From positions 42,431,931 to 42,495,930 of the forward strand of contig OX155905.1 of NCBI GenBank assembly GCA_944588485.1: 64,000 bases of DNA. The letters are read 5' to 3'. Both the position numbers and the translations under genes were made by a program. The number at the start of each line of letters is the position of its first letter. Within the stretch, counting starts at the first letter, position 1. Below the pieces are notes generated by a model. That model was not told the origin of the DNA. It ran no database searches and saw nothing but the letters and a program-made list of their open reading frames with translations. This stretch comes from Phosphuga atrata (lineage: Eukaryota > Arthropoda > Insecta > Coleoptera > Silphidae). Below are positions 39,301-45,400 of this stretch, in pieces.

Positions 39301-41153
39301 CGAGAATCCTCCGATTAGTTTTTGTTTTATGAAGGAAATTGTAAACACATCGCGTTTTTGGACTAAATCTTGTTGCATTCAAAATCGACAAAATTCTTCG
39401 CTCTGTACTAACTAGTCCAACTAGATATCAGCTACAAAAACTATATTATTTTATAGAGCACACTTTCAAGAATATTTTTGGAAATTTTTGCGAGAATCCT
39501 CCGATTAGTTTTTGTTTTATGAAGGAAATTGTAAAGACATCGCGTTTTTGGACTAAATCTTGTTGCATTCAAAATCGACAAAATTCTTCGCTCTGTATTA
39601 ACTATTCTAACTAGATATCAGCTACAAAAACTATATTATTTTATAGAGCACACTTTCAAGAATATTTTTGGAAATTTTTGCGAGAATCCTCCGATTAGTT
39701 TTTGTTTTATGAAGGAAATTGTAAAGACATCGCGTTTTGAGCTAAATCTTGTTGCATTCAAAATCGACAAAATTTCTCGCTCTGTACTAACTAGTCCAAC
39801 TAGATATCAGCTACAAAAACTATATTATTTTATAGAGCACACTTTCAAGAATATTTTTGGAAATTTTCTCGAGAATCCTCAGATTAGTTTTTGTTTTATG
39901 AAGGAAATTGTAAACACATCGTGTTTTTGGACTAAATCTTGTTTCATTCAAAATCGACAAAATTCTTCGCTCTGTACTAACTATTCCAACTAGATATCAG
40001 CTACAAAAACTATATTATTTTATAGAGCACACTTTCAAGAATATTTTTGGAAATTTTCTCGAGAATCCTCCGATTAGTTTTTGTTTTATGAAGGAAATTG
40101 TAAACACATCGCGTTTTTGGACTAAATCTTGTTGCATTCAAAATCGACAGAATTTTTCGCTCTGTATAACTAGTCCAACTAGATATCAGCTACAAAAACT
40201 ATATGATTTTATAGAGCACACTTTCAAGAATATTTTTGGAAATTTTCTCGAGTATCCTCCGATTAGTTTTTGTTTTATGAAGGAAATTGTAAAGACATCG
40301 CGTTTTGAGCTAAATCTTGTTTCATTCAAAATCGACAAAATTTCTCGTTCTGTACTAACTAGTCCAACTAGATATCAGCTACAAAAACTATATTATTTTA
40401 TAGAGCACACTTTCAAGAATATTTTTGGAAATTTTTGCGAGAATCCTCCGATTAGTTTTTGTTTTATGAAGGAAATTGTAAACACATCGCGTTTTGAGCT
40501 AAATCTTGTTGCATTCAAAATCGACAAAATTTCTCGCTCTGTACTAACTAGTCCAACAAGATATCAGATACAAAAACTAGATTAGTTTATAGAGGACACT
40601 CTTGAGAATATTTTTGGAAATTTTTGGCGAGAATCCTCCGATTAGTTTTTGTTTTATGAAGGAAATTGTAAACACATCGAGTTATGTGTAGACTTTATGA
40701 CTAGACAGACAAGACTAGATAGACAAGACTAGCCTGGGCAGACAAGACATGTATTTAGAGAACGAGAGAAGCAGATGGAATCTTGTTAACGAAAAGGTGG
40801 TGGCGCCGGGTCAGTCATTAGTGCCGACTATTTCGCGAGAACTATTAATGCTGAAATCAACGAGGTAATTGAAACATAATTGAATTAACTGAATTCGCAG
40901 GTGGAATGTAATTGCAATGTTGCAAATTAAAGTAATTATAGACCGAGGATGAATATTTAATGTTTTTATTTTTTAGGCGATTTATGATATGCTGGGAGCG
41001 TGTTCGTCCAATCGGCCGGCGGATTCGGCGGAGGAGCGCGCCAAGAACATCTTCGCGAAGATGGACGAGAATAACGACGGGCAGCTGACGCAGGACGAGT
41101 TCCTGAAAGGGTGTCTGCAGGACGAGGAGTTGTCGAAAATGCTGGCGCCGTAA
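1633..41153 (+). CDS. Hippocalcin-like neuronal calcium sensor protein (partial; exons 1633-1776, 31269-31397, 40977-41153)
   Basis: This is the C-terminal 149 residues of an NCS-family EF-hand protein; the N-terminal exon(s) lie upstream of the window. Joined exons read from QDCPNGRL through FRTFDMDKNGYIDFKE and FRMYDVDGNGVIDIQE to MDENNDGQLTQDE, ending KMLAP-stop. EF1 is the degenerate CPNG type seen across the family. EF2 (DMDKNGYIDFKE), EF3 (DVDGNGVIDIQE) and EF4 (DENNDGQLTQDE) keep the Ca2+ ligands at loop positions 1, 3, 5 and 12. All three introns seen are phase 0 with GT-AG borders, and the first interrupts the EF2 loop just before its position-12 Glu. Introns are 29,492 and 9,579 bp and filled with satellites. 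The best match from memory is Drosophila CG7646, which neighbours Nca there too. The likely role is membrane-associated Ca2+ signalling in neurons. Other hippocalcin/visinin-like names are possible. Confidence 0.92.
1777..2139 (+). other. Intron sequence without recognised feature
   Basis: AT-rich intron following the strong donor at 1777. No open frame, repeat or RNA gene could be supported; the frame read through from the exon stops at 1875. Confidence 0.5.
2140..2690 (+). repeat. Tandem repeat, 158-bp monomer, about 3.5 copies
   Basis: TGCATATTGCAAAACTCTTTG recurs at 2311 and 2469, with a diverged copy near 2617 and a partial one near 2140-2230. Shared blocks include CTGCAACGAATTCC and AATAATGACCATCA. 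The short frames 2300-2497 and 2635-2973 are by-products of this repeat and its flank. Positions 2691-2888 hold nothing recognisable. Confidence 0.8.
3190..4323 (+). repeat. GCCTAGG higher-order repeat, block 1
   Basis: A ~63-bp monomer built around GGTTTGCCTAGGTTT, arranged as a four-monomer ~250-bp higher-order unit: TGTCACACAAAGA recurs at 3296, 3541, 3793 and 4045. Because 63 bp is 21 codons, open frames arise on both strands (3342-3695, 3792-4151, and minus 3692-3934). These repeat a 21-residue pattern and have no recognisable domain, so they are not annotated as genes. Confidence 0.9.
4325..7195 (+). repeat. 14-bp satellite array 1 (TCTTGTCTGTCTAG)n, ~205 copies
   Basis: Head-to-tail 14-bp units over about 2.87 kb. 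Scattered variants are visible: TTTGTCTAG, TGTTTAG, TTATCTGTCTAG, TGCCTAG, and 10-bp short units near 4681 and 5544. A GTGTTTCCTG variant lies near 6530. The junction on the right is directly with the leader of block 2 (GTCTAAATTTGCG). Confidence 0.97.
8000..9290. mobile_element. Foldback-type inverted-repeat region (block 2)
   Basis: Two arms of roughly 0.5-0.6 kb are imperfect reverse complements about a centre near 8710: for example CATTGCCTAAATGCCAACA (8580s) against TGTTGGCATTTAGGCAATG (8806-8824), and CTTCCCCGGCACTTC against its complement near 9050. Within the arms there are smaller nested palindromes built from GTGTCGGGGAAGTGTT and CACAATAAAACAGTTCAA. A short palindromic insert of AGTACTACTAAGTAGTACTT type interrupts the right arm near 8931-8965. 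Structure is as in foldback transposons; no transposase is seen. The frames 7938-8171, 8197-8400 and 9197-9385 are shadows of it. Confidence 0.75.
9290..12517 (+). repeat. GCCTAGG higher-order repeat, block 2
   Basis: About 3.2 kb of the same ~63-bp monomers in ~250-bp units. It includes the longest frame in the family (10070-10609, 179 codons on the + strand) and minus-strand frames of 94 codons. All are explained by stop-free 63-bp periodicity: frames overlap each other on opposite strands, and residues repeat with no start signals or codon constraint visible. Confidence 0.9.
12518..13415 (+). repeat. 14-bp satellite array 2, ~64 copies
   Basis: The same unit as array 1 over about 0.9 kb. 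It begins with the variants TCTTATCTGTCTAG and TTTTATTTGTCTAG and has a few TGTTTAG and TTTGTCTAG units. It ends GTCTGTCAAGTC...GTCTAAAATTGCG at the leader of block 3. Confidence 0.97.
14210..15290. mobile_element. Foldback-type inverted-repeat region (block 3)
   Basis: Second copy of the structure at 8000-9290, lacking one internal palindromic subunit of about 228 bp. The rest is nearly identical at an offset of 6001 bp. Confidence 0.75.
15291..18518 (+). repeat. GCCTAGG higher-order repeat, block 3
   Basis: Near-identical copy of 9290-12517, offset 6001 bp, carrying the same set of frames (for example 16071-16610). No substitution stood out in the lines compared by eye, so the duplication is recent or recently homogenised. 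Confidence 0.9.
18519..26662 (+). repeat. 14-bp satellite array 3, ~580 copies, nearly invariant
   Basis: About 8.14 kb of TCTTGTCTGTCTAG. The first five or so units carry the same variants as array 2. From roughly 18,600 to 26,600 no variant was seen by eye, the first being TTGTATGTCTAG at about 26604. Array 1, by contrast, has a variant every few dozen units. The + strand pre-mRNA of gene 1 would contain this as a U/C/G-rich repeat. No coding potential. Confidence 0.97.
26663..26835 (+). mobile_element. Possible tRNA-derived SINE fragment
   Basis: Immediately after the giant array comes AGCTATGATTATTAAGCC and then GTCGCAGGTTCAAATCCCGG, whose GGTTCAAATCC matches the RNA polymerase III B-box/T-arm consensus. 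No acceptable A-box or complete cloverleaf precedes it, because the satellite starts there. It is therefore called a truncated SINE head rather than a tRNA gene. The extent of the body is uncertain. Confidence 0.4.
27225..27300. repeat. (TA)n microsatellite
   Basis: About 38 uninterrupted TA dinucleotides. They produce spurious YIYIYI frames on both strands. The positions between it and the SINE-like fragment (26836-27224) hold no recognised feature. Confidence 0.98.
27299..28074. mobile_element. Long-TIR foldback MITE inserted at a TA microsatellite
   Basis: The left end GGGTGAGCCATTTAACATG continues into CCAAATATCTCCCGTTACCTTTA. It is matched by the reverse complement of the right end, whose tip reads CAGGGTGGGCCATTTAGCG and continues CCAAATATCTCCGTTACCTTTA. 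The inverted repeats extend further inward: TCCTCAAGGTCATCAACGG at about 27441 pairs with CCATTGATGACCTTGAGGA near 27870. Flanking TATA/TATATA fits TA target-site duplication of a Tc1/mariner-like family. No transposase is encoded; frames at 27455-27712 and 27629-27850 lie in the arms. Confidence 0.85.
28094..28300 (+). repeat. Short tandem repeat, ~81-bp monomer, 2.4 copies
   Basis: GGAGGTTATTTGAGGCTATACCAGACG recurs in diverged form at about 28177 and 28257 with a shared AAGCCTATGAAT block. Positions 28301-28620 hold nothing recognised. Confidence 0.7.
28624..28795 (-). other. Candidate antisense first exon or transposon 5' end
   Basis: On the minus strand, a CpG-rich stretch contains ATG at 28676 (context AAAAATGGCGCCGG), an open frame of 17 codons starting MAPEGRSTRG, and then ACAG|GTAAGT, a perfect donor consensus with the exon ending at 28624. 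Base composition differs sharply from the AT-rich intron around it. It could be the first exon of a gene nested antisense in intron 1, an alternative promoter, or the 5' part of a mobile element. No downstream partner exon was identified on the minus strand. Positions 28796-29317 hold no recognised feature. Confidence 0.3.
29318..29555 (+). repeat. Tandem repeat, ~135-145 bp, about 1.7 copies
   Basis: CTTGGATTTTGATAATTT followed by ATGAARCGCAACAT occurs near 29377 and 29500, with GGACA..CGTTAT..CTTAATAACG before each. A third partial copy, GGACACGCGCTAATTGCCCAATAACG, follows the transposon ending at 30782, so that transposon interrupts the array. Confidence 0.65.
29562..30782 (+). mobile_element. 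Dispersed insect element with GGTTCCGTAC subterminal inverted repeats
   Basis: It starts CCGGCCAAGTGCGAGTTGTG and ends GGTACGGAACCCTAAAAA. GGGTTCCGTAC at about 29594 is the reverse complement of GTACGGAACCC at 30768. Internal blocks (CCAAATTTCATGATTCTAGG, CAACGGGAAGTACCCT, GACAGACAGACGGACA, GAGTGATCCTA) match, from memory, a non-autonomous element common in Lepidoptera and other insects; its class is not assigned here. No coherent coding frame. The segment about 29700-30380 looks like additional inserted or unrelated AT-rich sequence. Positions 30783-31268 hold nothing else recognised before the exon. Confidence 0.75.
31269..31397 (+). CDS. Calcium sensor gene 1, internal exon (end of EF2, EF3)
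   Basis: Forty-three codons, phase 0 at both ends, from EFLLAIDVTSSGTPEEKLKW to EMTKIVQ. The acceptor is GTACGCAG and the donor CAG|GTGAGA. It supplies the position-12 Glu of EF2 and the full EF3 loop DVDGNGVIDIQE. Because its length is a multiple of three, skipping would keep frame but delete EF3 and break EF2. It is bracketed by the large 14-bp arrays upstream and an oppositely oriented 14-bp array 210 bp downstream. Confidence 0.93.
31607..31944 (-). repeat. 14-bp satellite array 4, opposite orientation, ~24 copies
   Basis: Units read CAAGACTAGACAGA on the + strand, the reverse complement of arrays 1-3. It starts 210 bp after the donor of exon 31269-31397. Variants are mostly at the right end (AGAGAGACAAG, AAGACCAGACAG) plus a short unit near 31748. 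Confidence 0.97.
31945..32103 (+). pseudogene. Coding-like fragment of unknown origin
   Basis: After a possible acceptor (CCCTACAG at about 31978) the frame reads NSFQFFLSNVRRDFSLNG, then SSVFGEKKIFGAASDMETLT and a stop at about 32107. The residue mix looks protein-like and GC is higher than in the surroundings. I do not recognise a family. It lies beside fragments at 33660-34640 and may be part of the same captured or decayed unit. Confidence 0.3.
32104..32214. repeat. Left flanking repeat of the GC-rich array
   Basis: GGGAAAGATGG then TGGAGCCTCCACCTCCACTT followed by AGCGTGGGGTTACATAG and CTCACACCCTGTTTAGCG. The same blocks occur in reverse orientation at 33895-34022 and in direct orientation at 33490-33630 and 34050-34150, so the array is flanked by inverted and direct copies. 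Confidence 0.7.
32215..33495. repeat. 57-bp GC-rich tandem repeat with two palindromes per unit, ~22 copies
   Basis: Spacing of CATACGCGCGG is 57 bp (for example 33159 and 33216). Each unit has two near-palindromes, TACGCGCGGCGCCGCCGTGCGTA and GTCTTGATTTATCTGATCAAGAC, so either strand can fold into two short hairpins per unit. Copies at the right end are inverted relative to the rest (33400-33490). Period 57 is 19 codons, so open frames up to 138 codons appear on both strands (32585-32935 minus, 33251-33667 plus); these are repeat artefacts. Confidence 0.9.
33496..34250. repeat. Flanking repeats and a decayed coding-like piece right of the GC-rich array
   Basis: Direct copies of GTGGGGTTACATAGACCTC (33495-33635), then a piece at about 33690-33790 matching, in reverse orientation, the sequence at 34290-34360 (GAGAGGAAGAAA and TTCGAGAGCACC). 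This is followed by runs of CAGCTTTAATCAGCTT-type short repeats and by AGTGGAGGTGGAGGCTCC blocks in inverted orientation. The minus-strand reading of 33690-33790 gives FNERKKAFESTMTAFHGAGD, similar to the fragment at 34291. Confidence 0.6.
34268..34640 (+). pseudogene. Decayed coding-like fragment, family unknown
   Basis: On the + strand from ATG 34291 the frame reads MEAFNERKK, a stop, then FESTRAAFHDAGDTLKDMNS and on to GFCKRCTKKIDERWKC. After an apparent shift it continues in another frame as SIGGDTDRRVAASLEDDAPG. Cys pairs (CKRC...WKC) suggest a zinc-finger-like part, but no family is recognised. A minus-strand frame of 110 codons (34282-34614) competes; sequence similarity with 33690-33790 does not settle which strand coded. 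Most likely a gene piece carried by a transposon, now broken. Confidence 0.35.
34706..34841 (-). repeat. Degenerate 14-bp units, opposite orientation
   Basis: Diverged CAAGACTAGACAGA-like units (AGACAGGCAAGACTAGGCAG, CAAGACTAGTCAGA) over about 135 bp, abutting the 3' end of an RTE-like LINE remnant. The most degenerate 14-bp tract in the window. Confidence 0.8.
34845..36200 (-). mobile_element. RTE-like non-LTR retrotransposon remnant, split by a mariner derivative
   Basis: Read on the minus strand, the endonuclease begins at about 36180 with RIGTWNVR and continues through MRWPNSGSCVVDNHTV. After the inserted element it resumes as VYAPTTTATDQQIEEF, a degraded IIMGDFKAG, GLGIGNERGDRLVQFC and RRLYTWKS (to about 35050). 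It then jumps to reverse transcriptase C-terminal sequence EYGLKLNASKTKYMVISK (about 34930-34860). Stops and small indels are frequent, and most of the reverse transcriptase is missing. Motifs are those of RTE/BovB-type elements. It is antisense to the host gene. Confidence 0.85.
35341..35876 (+). mobile_element. mariner-family internally deleted element (536 bp) with TA duplication
   Basis: Terminal inverted repeats of about 28 bp (CGTGGTCTGTTATAAAAGTATC at the left) match the right end with one mismatch and are bordered by TA on both sides. The interior keeps pieces of the transposase catalytic domain: KITKEYYSDVVRHVRDAVRR and LELW, then a deletion over the expected HxDN segment. CDFWLFPKVKRSLKGTRF follows, then after a frame change CFQQWRHRWEKC and SQGDHFEGDF. 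The N-terminal DNA-binding half is gone. It needs a transposase in trans and is defunct as a gene; the frame 35449-35733 is the residue of it. Confidence 0.92.
36201..36720 (-). mobile_element. Probable LINE untranslated region or older repeat
   Basis: Moderately GC-rich sequence continuous with the RTE-like remnant on its 5' side (minus strand), with patches such as CCCCTCCCCCATTGAAGGGG and GGTTGGCTATTAAATAG. No open frame with recognisable domains; the 60-codon minus frame at 36347-36529 is unsupported. Confidence 0.4.
36725..37260 (-). mobile_element. R1-like LINE reverse transcriptase remnant
   Basis: On the minus strand, RT motifs can be read with frame breaks: LQQLLLSRLQRELEAGVRLS (about 37250-37200), GFREGRST (about 37170), then GLPQGSILGPTMWNVLYDGV (about 36940-36885) and GFADDIALVV, the catalytic F-ADD box (about 36850-36820). 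About 130 bp of palindromic TTAGGAATGCCTAACAT-type sequence (36955-37085) is inserted between the fingers and the PQGS motif. A dead copy, antisense to the host gene. Confidence 0.85.
37312..37419. mobile_element. TTAA-flanked palindromic MITE (108 bp)
   Basis: It starts TTAACCCCTTGACTTAC and ends GTATGTCAAGGGGTTAA. Flanking TTAA tetranucleotides plus CCC-starting termini are the hallmark of piggyBac-type insertion. The middle holds a second palindrome (ATGACGTCTCTAAGACGTCAT). Non-coding. Confidence 0.75.
37420..37734. other. AT-rich stretch with a short duplication
   Basis: CAGAGCGCCGGATTAAC occurs twice, near 37491 and 37535, each followed by TTATCAAGATTATRCT-like sequence. A short stretch of AAGACCAGACAACACC near 37668 vaguely resembles the 14-bp unit. 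No gene. Confidence 0.4.
37735..38030 (-). mobile_element. LINE endonuclease N-terminal fragment
   Basis: The minus strand reads MFWNVAGLRKKLEMEDGSFI and FVKRFEIVGLVETWVQEKEW (about 38025-37905), continuing after a frame shift as a decayed LPKYYHC segment and a CGRAIGEIVTG segment. NVAGL...ETWVQEKEW is the typical start of the endonuclease domain of several insect LINE clades. Only the N-terminal part remains, and it may belong with the R1-like fragment or be a separate insertion. Confidence 0.75.
38042..38059. repeat. Short CCTAA (TTAGG) telomere-type repeat
   Basis: Three and a half CCTAA units directly at the 5' border of the LINE endonuclease fragment. TTAGG is the usual insect telomere repeat; here it is interstitial. 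Confidence 0.7.
38275..40697 (+). repeat. 189-bp satellite, ~13 copies
   Basis: CAACTAGATATCAGCTACAAAA recurs every 189 bp (for example 38471 and 38660). Because 189 is 63 codons, frames of up to 220 codons are open across several monomers (38572-39234, 39709-39993, 40088-40585), each repeating a 63-residue pattern. Indels break the frame repeatedly and no start, domain or codon signature supports translation. It lies in intron 2 of gene 1. The right end abuts a 14-bp tract. Confidence 0.95.
40698..40751 (-). repeat. 14-bp satellite tract 5, opposite orientation
   Basis: About 3-4 units of GACTAGACAGACAA at the end of the 189-bp satellite (TTTATGACTAGACAGAC). Positions 40752-40976 are intron sequence leading to the acceptor with nothing else recognised. 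Confidence 0.85.
40977..41153 (+). CDS. Calcium sensor gene 1, last coding exon (EF4, stop)
   Basis: Fifty-eight codons plus TAA. The acceptor is a T-rich tract ending TTTTTTAG before GCGATTTATGAT. The product starts AIYDMLGACSSNRP, the same splice point as the Nca exon starting AIYKMVGSV, and contains the EF4 loop DENNDGQLTQDE before ending MLAP. The C-terminus is shorter than that of neurocalcin and lacks its LLQCDP tail. GC content is clearly higher than in the surrounding satellites. Confidence 0.94.
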   Translation, partial: AIYDMLGACSSNRPADSAEERAKNIFAKMDENNDGQLTQDEFLKGCLQDEELSKMLAP

Positions 41154-42362
41154 TGCGGTCGCACAGCCGCAGAAAGACTATGACCAACGTAACGTTATTA
41201 GTTCACGGGTACAAAGCTGGTTCAGATTCGGTTTGTTTTCTTTAATTGGAATTTGAGAAGGGAACGCTGATTCGAACCAAAACATAATTGAGACCGATGT
41301 TTGTACGAGTGGAAGCGCGTCGACCTCATTTTCAGTTCGCCAAAATACGCTTGTAAATGGAAAGCAATTGTCTCCTTGCGTTTTGAATGATGTTTCTGCT
41401 GTTATAGACGGAGGACAGTGTCTAACACGTTTCAGATGAATAGCGAACGCAATTTATCAATCCAATAGTATTTTGAATGTGTCGGCGGTGTTATCCGACC
41501 GGAATGTCGCGCGAGCCGGCAGCTGTCAGTACCTACTCAATATACGCGTTTTCAAACTAGATGTTTCACATTTGAATGTATTAAAACATATTTTAAGCAT
41601 ATCGTGGATGTGTCAACTCACTTTTCCGAATTGAATGCGTTTGACAATTTCTGCTTGCAAATGGAGCAGTCCCTCTTCCTCTTCCTCCCTTCTTATACAT
41701 ATCTCTGTTATTACGACGTAAAGTAAATGCACAATTAATATGTAATAATATTGTTTATGTGCCCCTATCTGTTTGAGTTTAAATCTCACACAAACACACA
41801 CACACACCAAGTAGATCACCGTTTTTTGTGTACCCTGTGGATAAAATAATTCCCAATTTAATTTTAGCAAGACACATTTCTTTACAAATTTGTAAATCTG
41901 TTTGTAAAGAAAGGTGTAGTAAACTCATTCGCCTATGATCCATATTTTTCTACTTGCACATATTGTAAGATAAGTACTTATACTGTTCTATAGATGTTTA
42001 CTTGTATACTTTTGTAAAGGAGTAGCGAGAATTCTCCACAAGCCGTCAATTAAAACCTGACCAAAGAAGAGTATCGGAGCTACTCTCGCTACTTCGCGCT
42101 AGTTACTGTAGAATATACCGAGGCCAGTCTGCAGCTATCGTAGGTTTAACACAAATATTGATGGCAGATTACTTTCAGATTTTTATCACTAAACATATTA
42201 TAATTACGAACAAATATAATATACATATTTGCCGAACAACACGCTTTGCATTGCTTCTTGGGCGTAACCCCTGTGCGTTTCTCTGTTTCTCTAGGGACGT
42301 GCGAGACGGAACCGAGAACCAGCAGTAGATTGTAACACTGTGTAGCAAACAATACTCTAGTC
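41154..42362 (+). other. Gap between the two calcium sensor genes: 3' UTR of gene 1 and promoter/5' UTR of Nca
   Basis: Only 1,209 bp separate the TAA of gene 1 and the ATG of Nca. No perfect AATAAA was noticed; ATTAAA occurs at 41580 and near 42046. A short (CA)n lies near 41790-41808. There is no clear TATA-initiator pair, so the Nca start site is not placed; a non-coding first exon farther upstream is also possible. GC rises again from about 42240. Confidence 0.5.
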
Positions 42363-42432
42363 ATGGGGAAACAAAACAGCAAGCTTAAGCCCGAGGTGCT
42401 CGAAGATCTCAAACAAAACACCGAATTTTCAG
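42363..42432 (+). CDS. Nca: Nca exon 1 (N-terminus, myristoylation signal)
   Basis: ATG to the first base of the Asp codon in TEFS-D. The donor is TTTTCAG|GTAAAA, phase 1. MGKQNSK carries the Gly2 and Ser6 expected for N-myristoylation. Confidence 0.95.
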
Positions 42433-45400
42433 GTAAAATACAACATTTTATTAAACATTAGTCGTATGGAAAATCATTTGAATAATACTTGTAGAGAATT
42501 TAATTGTCTATAAGTAATATATTTCATGGTTTTTTGGTTTATTAGGCATTTTTGTCCAAAAAACGTAAAAAACTAAAATGGAATTTCGTAAATTTTAGAA
42601 TTTTTGAGGATAAAATTTTGGTTTTGACAGCTTGTAACTCAAAAACTAGCAAAAATCTTGGAAAATCATTGGAATAAAACTGGTAGAGAATGTAATTGTC
42701 TATAAGAAATATATTACATGTTTTTTGGTTTATTAGGCATTTTTGTCTAAAAATCGCAAAAAAAAACTAAAATGGAATTTCGTAAATTTTAACATTTTTC
42801 GAAATCAAAATAAAATTTTTGTTTTAACAGCTTGTAACTCAAAAACTAGCAAAAATCTTGGAAAATCATTTGAATAAAAGTTGTAGAGAATTTAATTGTC
42901 TATAAGTAATATATTACTTGGTTTTTTGGTTTATTAGGCATTTTTGTCCAAAAAACGTAAAAAAACTAAAATGGAATTTTGTAAATTTTAGAATTTTTGA
43001 AGTCAAGATAAAATTTTAGTTTTGATAGCTTGTAACTCAAAAACTAGAAAAAATCTTGGAAAATCTTTTGAATAAAACTTGTAGAGAATTTAATTGTCTA
43101 TAAGAAATGTATTACATGGATTTTTGGTTTATTAGACATTTTTGTCTAAAAAACGTAAAAAACTAGAATGGAATTTCGTAGATTTTAGAATTTTTGAATT
43201 CAAGATATAATTTTAGGTTTGACAGCTTGTAACTCAAAAACTAGAAAAAATCTTGGAAAATCATTTGAATAAAACTTGTAGAGAATTTAATTGTCTATAA
43301 GTAATATATTACATGGATTTTAGATTTATTAGGCATTTTTGTCTAAAAAACTTAAAAAACTAAAATGAAATTTCGTAAATTTTAAAATTTTTGAAGTCAA
43401 GATAAAATTTTAGTTTTGACAGCTTGTAACTCAAAAACTAGCCACAATCTTGGAAAATCTTTTGAATAAAACTTGTAGAGAATTTAATTCTCTATAAGTA
43501 ATATTTTATATGGATTTTTGGTTTATTAGGCAATTTTGTCGAAAAAACGTAAAAAACTAAAATGGAATTTCGCAAATTTTAGAATTTTTGAAGTCAAGAT
43601 AAAATTTTAGTTTTGACAGCTTGTTACTCAAAAACTAGCAAAAATCTTGGAAAATCATTTAAATAAAACTTGTAGATAATTTAATTGTCTATAAGAAATG
43701 TATTGCATGAATTTTTGGTTTATTAGGCATTTTCGTCTAAAAAACGTGAAAAACTAAATTGGAATTTCAAAAATTTTGGAATTTTTTAAGTCAAGATAAA
43801 ATTTTAGTTTTGACAGCTTGTAACGCAAAAACTAGCAAAAATCTTGGAAAATCATTTGAATAAAACTGGTAGAGAATTTAATTGTCTATAAGTAATATAT
43901 TACATGTTTTTTTGGTTTATTAGGCATTTTTGTCTAAAAATCGCAAGAAAACTAAAATGGAATTTCGTAATTTTTAACATTTTCAAAATCAAAATAAAAT
44001 TTTTGTTTTAACAGCTTGTAATTCAAAAACTACCAAAAAATCTTGGAAAATCATTTGAATAAAACTTGTAGAGAATTTAATTGTCTATAAGTAATATATT
44101 ACACGAATTTTTTGTTTATTAGGCATTTTTGTCTAAAATACGTAAAAAACTAAAATGGAATTTCGTAAAATTAAGAATTTTTGAAGTCAAGATAAAATTT
44201 TAATTTTCACAGCTTGTAACTCAAAAAGGAGCAAAAATCTTGGAAAATATTTTGAATAAAACTTGTAGAGAATTTAATTCTCTATAAGTAATATATTACA
44301 TGGATTTTTGGTTTATTAGGCATTTTTGTATAAAAAACGTAAAAAACTAAAATGGAATTTCCTAAATTTTAGAATTTTTGAAGTCAAGATAAAATTTTAG
44401 TTTTGACAGCTTGTTACTCAAAAACTAGCCAAAGTCTTGGAAAATCATTTCAATGAATCTTGTAGAGAATTTAATTGTCTATAAGAAATATGTTACATGG
44501 ATTTTTGATTGATTAGGCATTTTTGTATAAAAAACGTAAAAAACTAAAATGGAATTTCGTTAATTTTAGAATTTTTGAAGTCAAGATAAAATTTTAGTTT
44601 TGACAGCTAGTAACTCGAAAACTAGCAATAATCTTGGAAAATCAATTGAATAAAACTTGGAGAGAATTTAATTGTCTATGAGAAATATATTACATGGATT
44701 TTAGGTTTATTCGGCATTTTTGTCTAAAAAACGTAAAAAACTAAAATGGCATTTTGTAAATTTTAGAATTTTTGAAGTCAAGATAAAATTTTAGTTTTGA
44801 CAGCTTGTAACTCAAAAACTGGCAAAAATTTTGGAAAATCTTTTGAATAAAACTTGAAGAGAATTTAATTCTCTATAAGTAATATATTACGTGGATTTTT
44901 GGTTTATTAGGCATTTTTGTCTAAAAAACGTAAAAAACTAAAATGGCATTTTGTAAATTTTAGAATTTTTGAAGTCAAGATAAAATTTTAGTTTTGACAG
45001 CTTATAACTCAAAAAGTAGCAAAAATTTTGGAAAATCATTTGAGTAAAACTTGTAGAGAATTTAATTGTCTATAAGTTATAAATTACTTGGATTTTTGGT
45101 TTATTTAGCATTTTTGCCTAAAAAACGTGAAAAACTGAAATGGAATTTCGCAAATTTTAGAATTTTTGAAGTCAAGATAAAATTTTAGTTTTGGCTGCTT
45201 GTAACTCAAAAACTAGCAAAAATCTTGGAAAATCTTTTGAATAAAATTTGTAGAGAATTTAATTGTCTATAAGTAATATATTAAATATTTTTTTGGTTTA
45301 TTAGGCATTTTTTGACAGCTTGTAACGCAAAAACTAGCAATAATCTTGGAAAATCTTTTGAATAAAACTTGTAGAGAATTTAATTGTCTATAAGTAATAT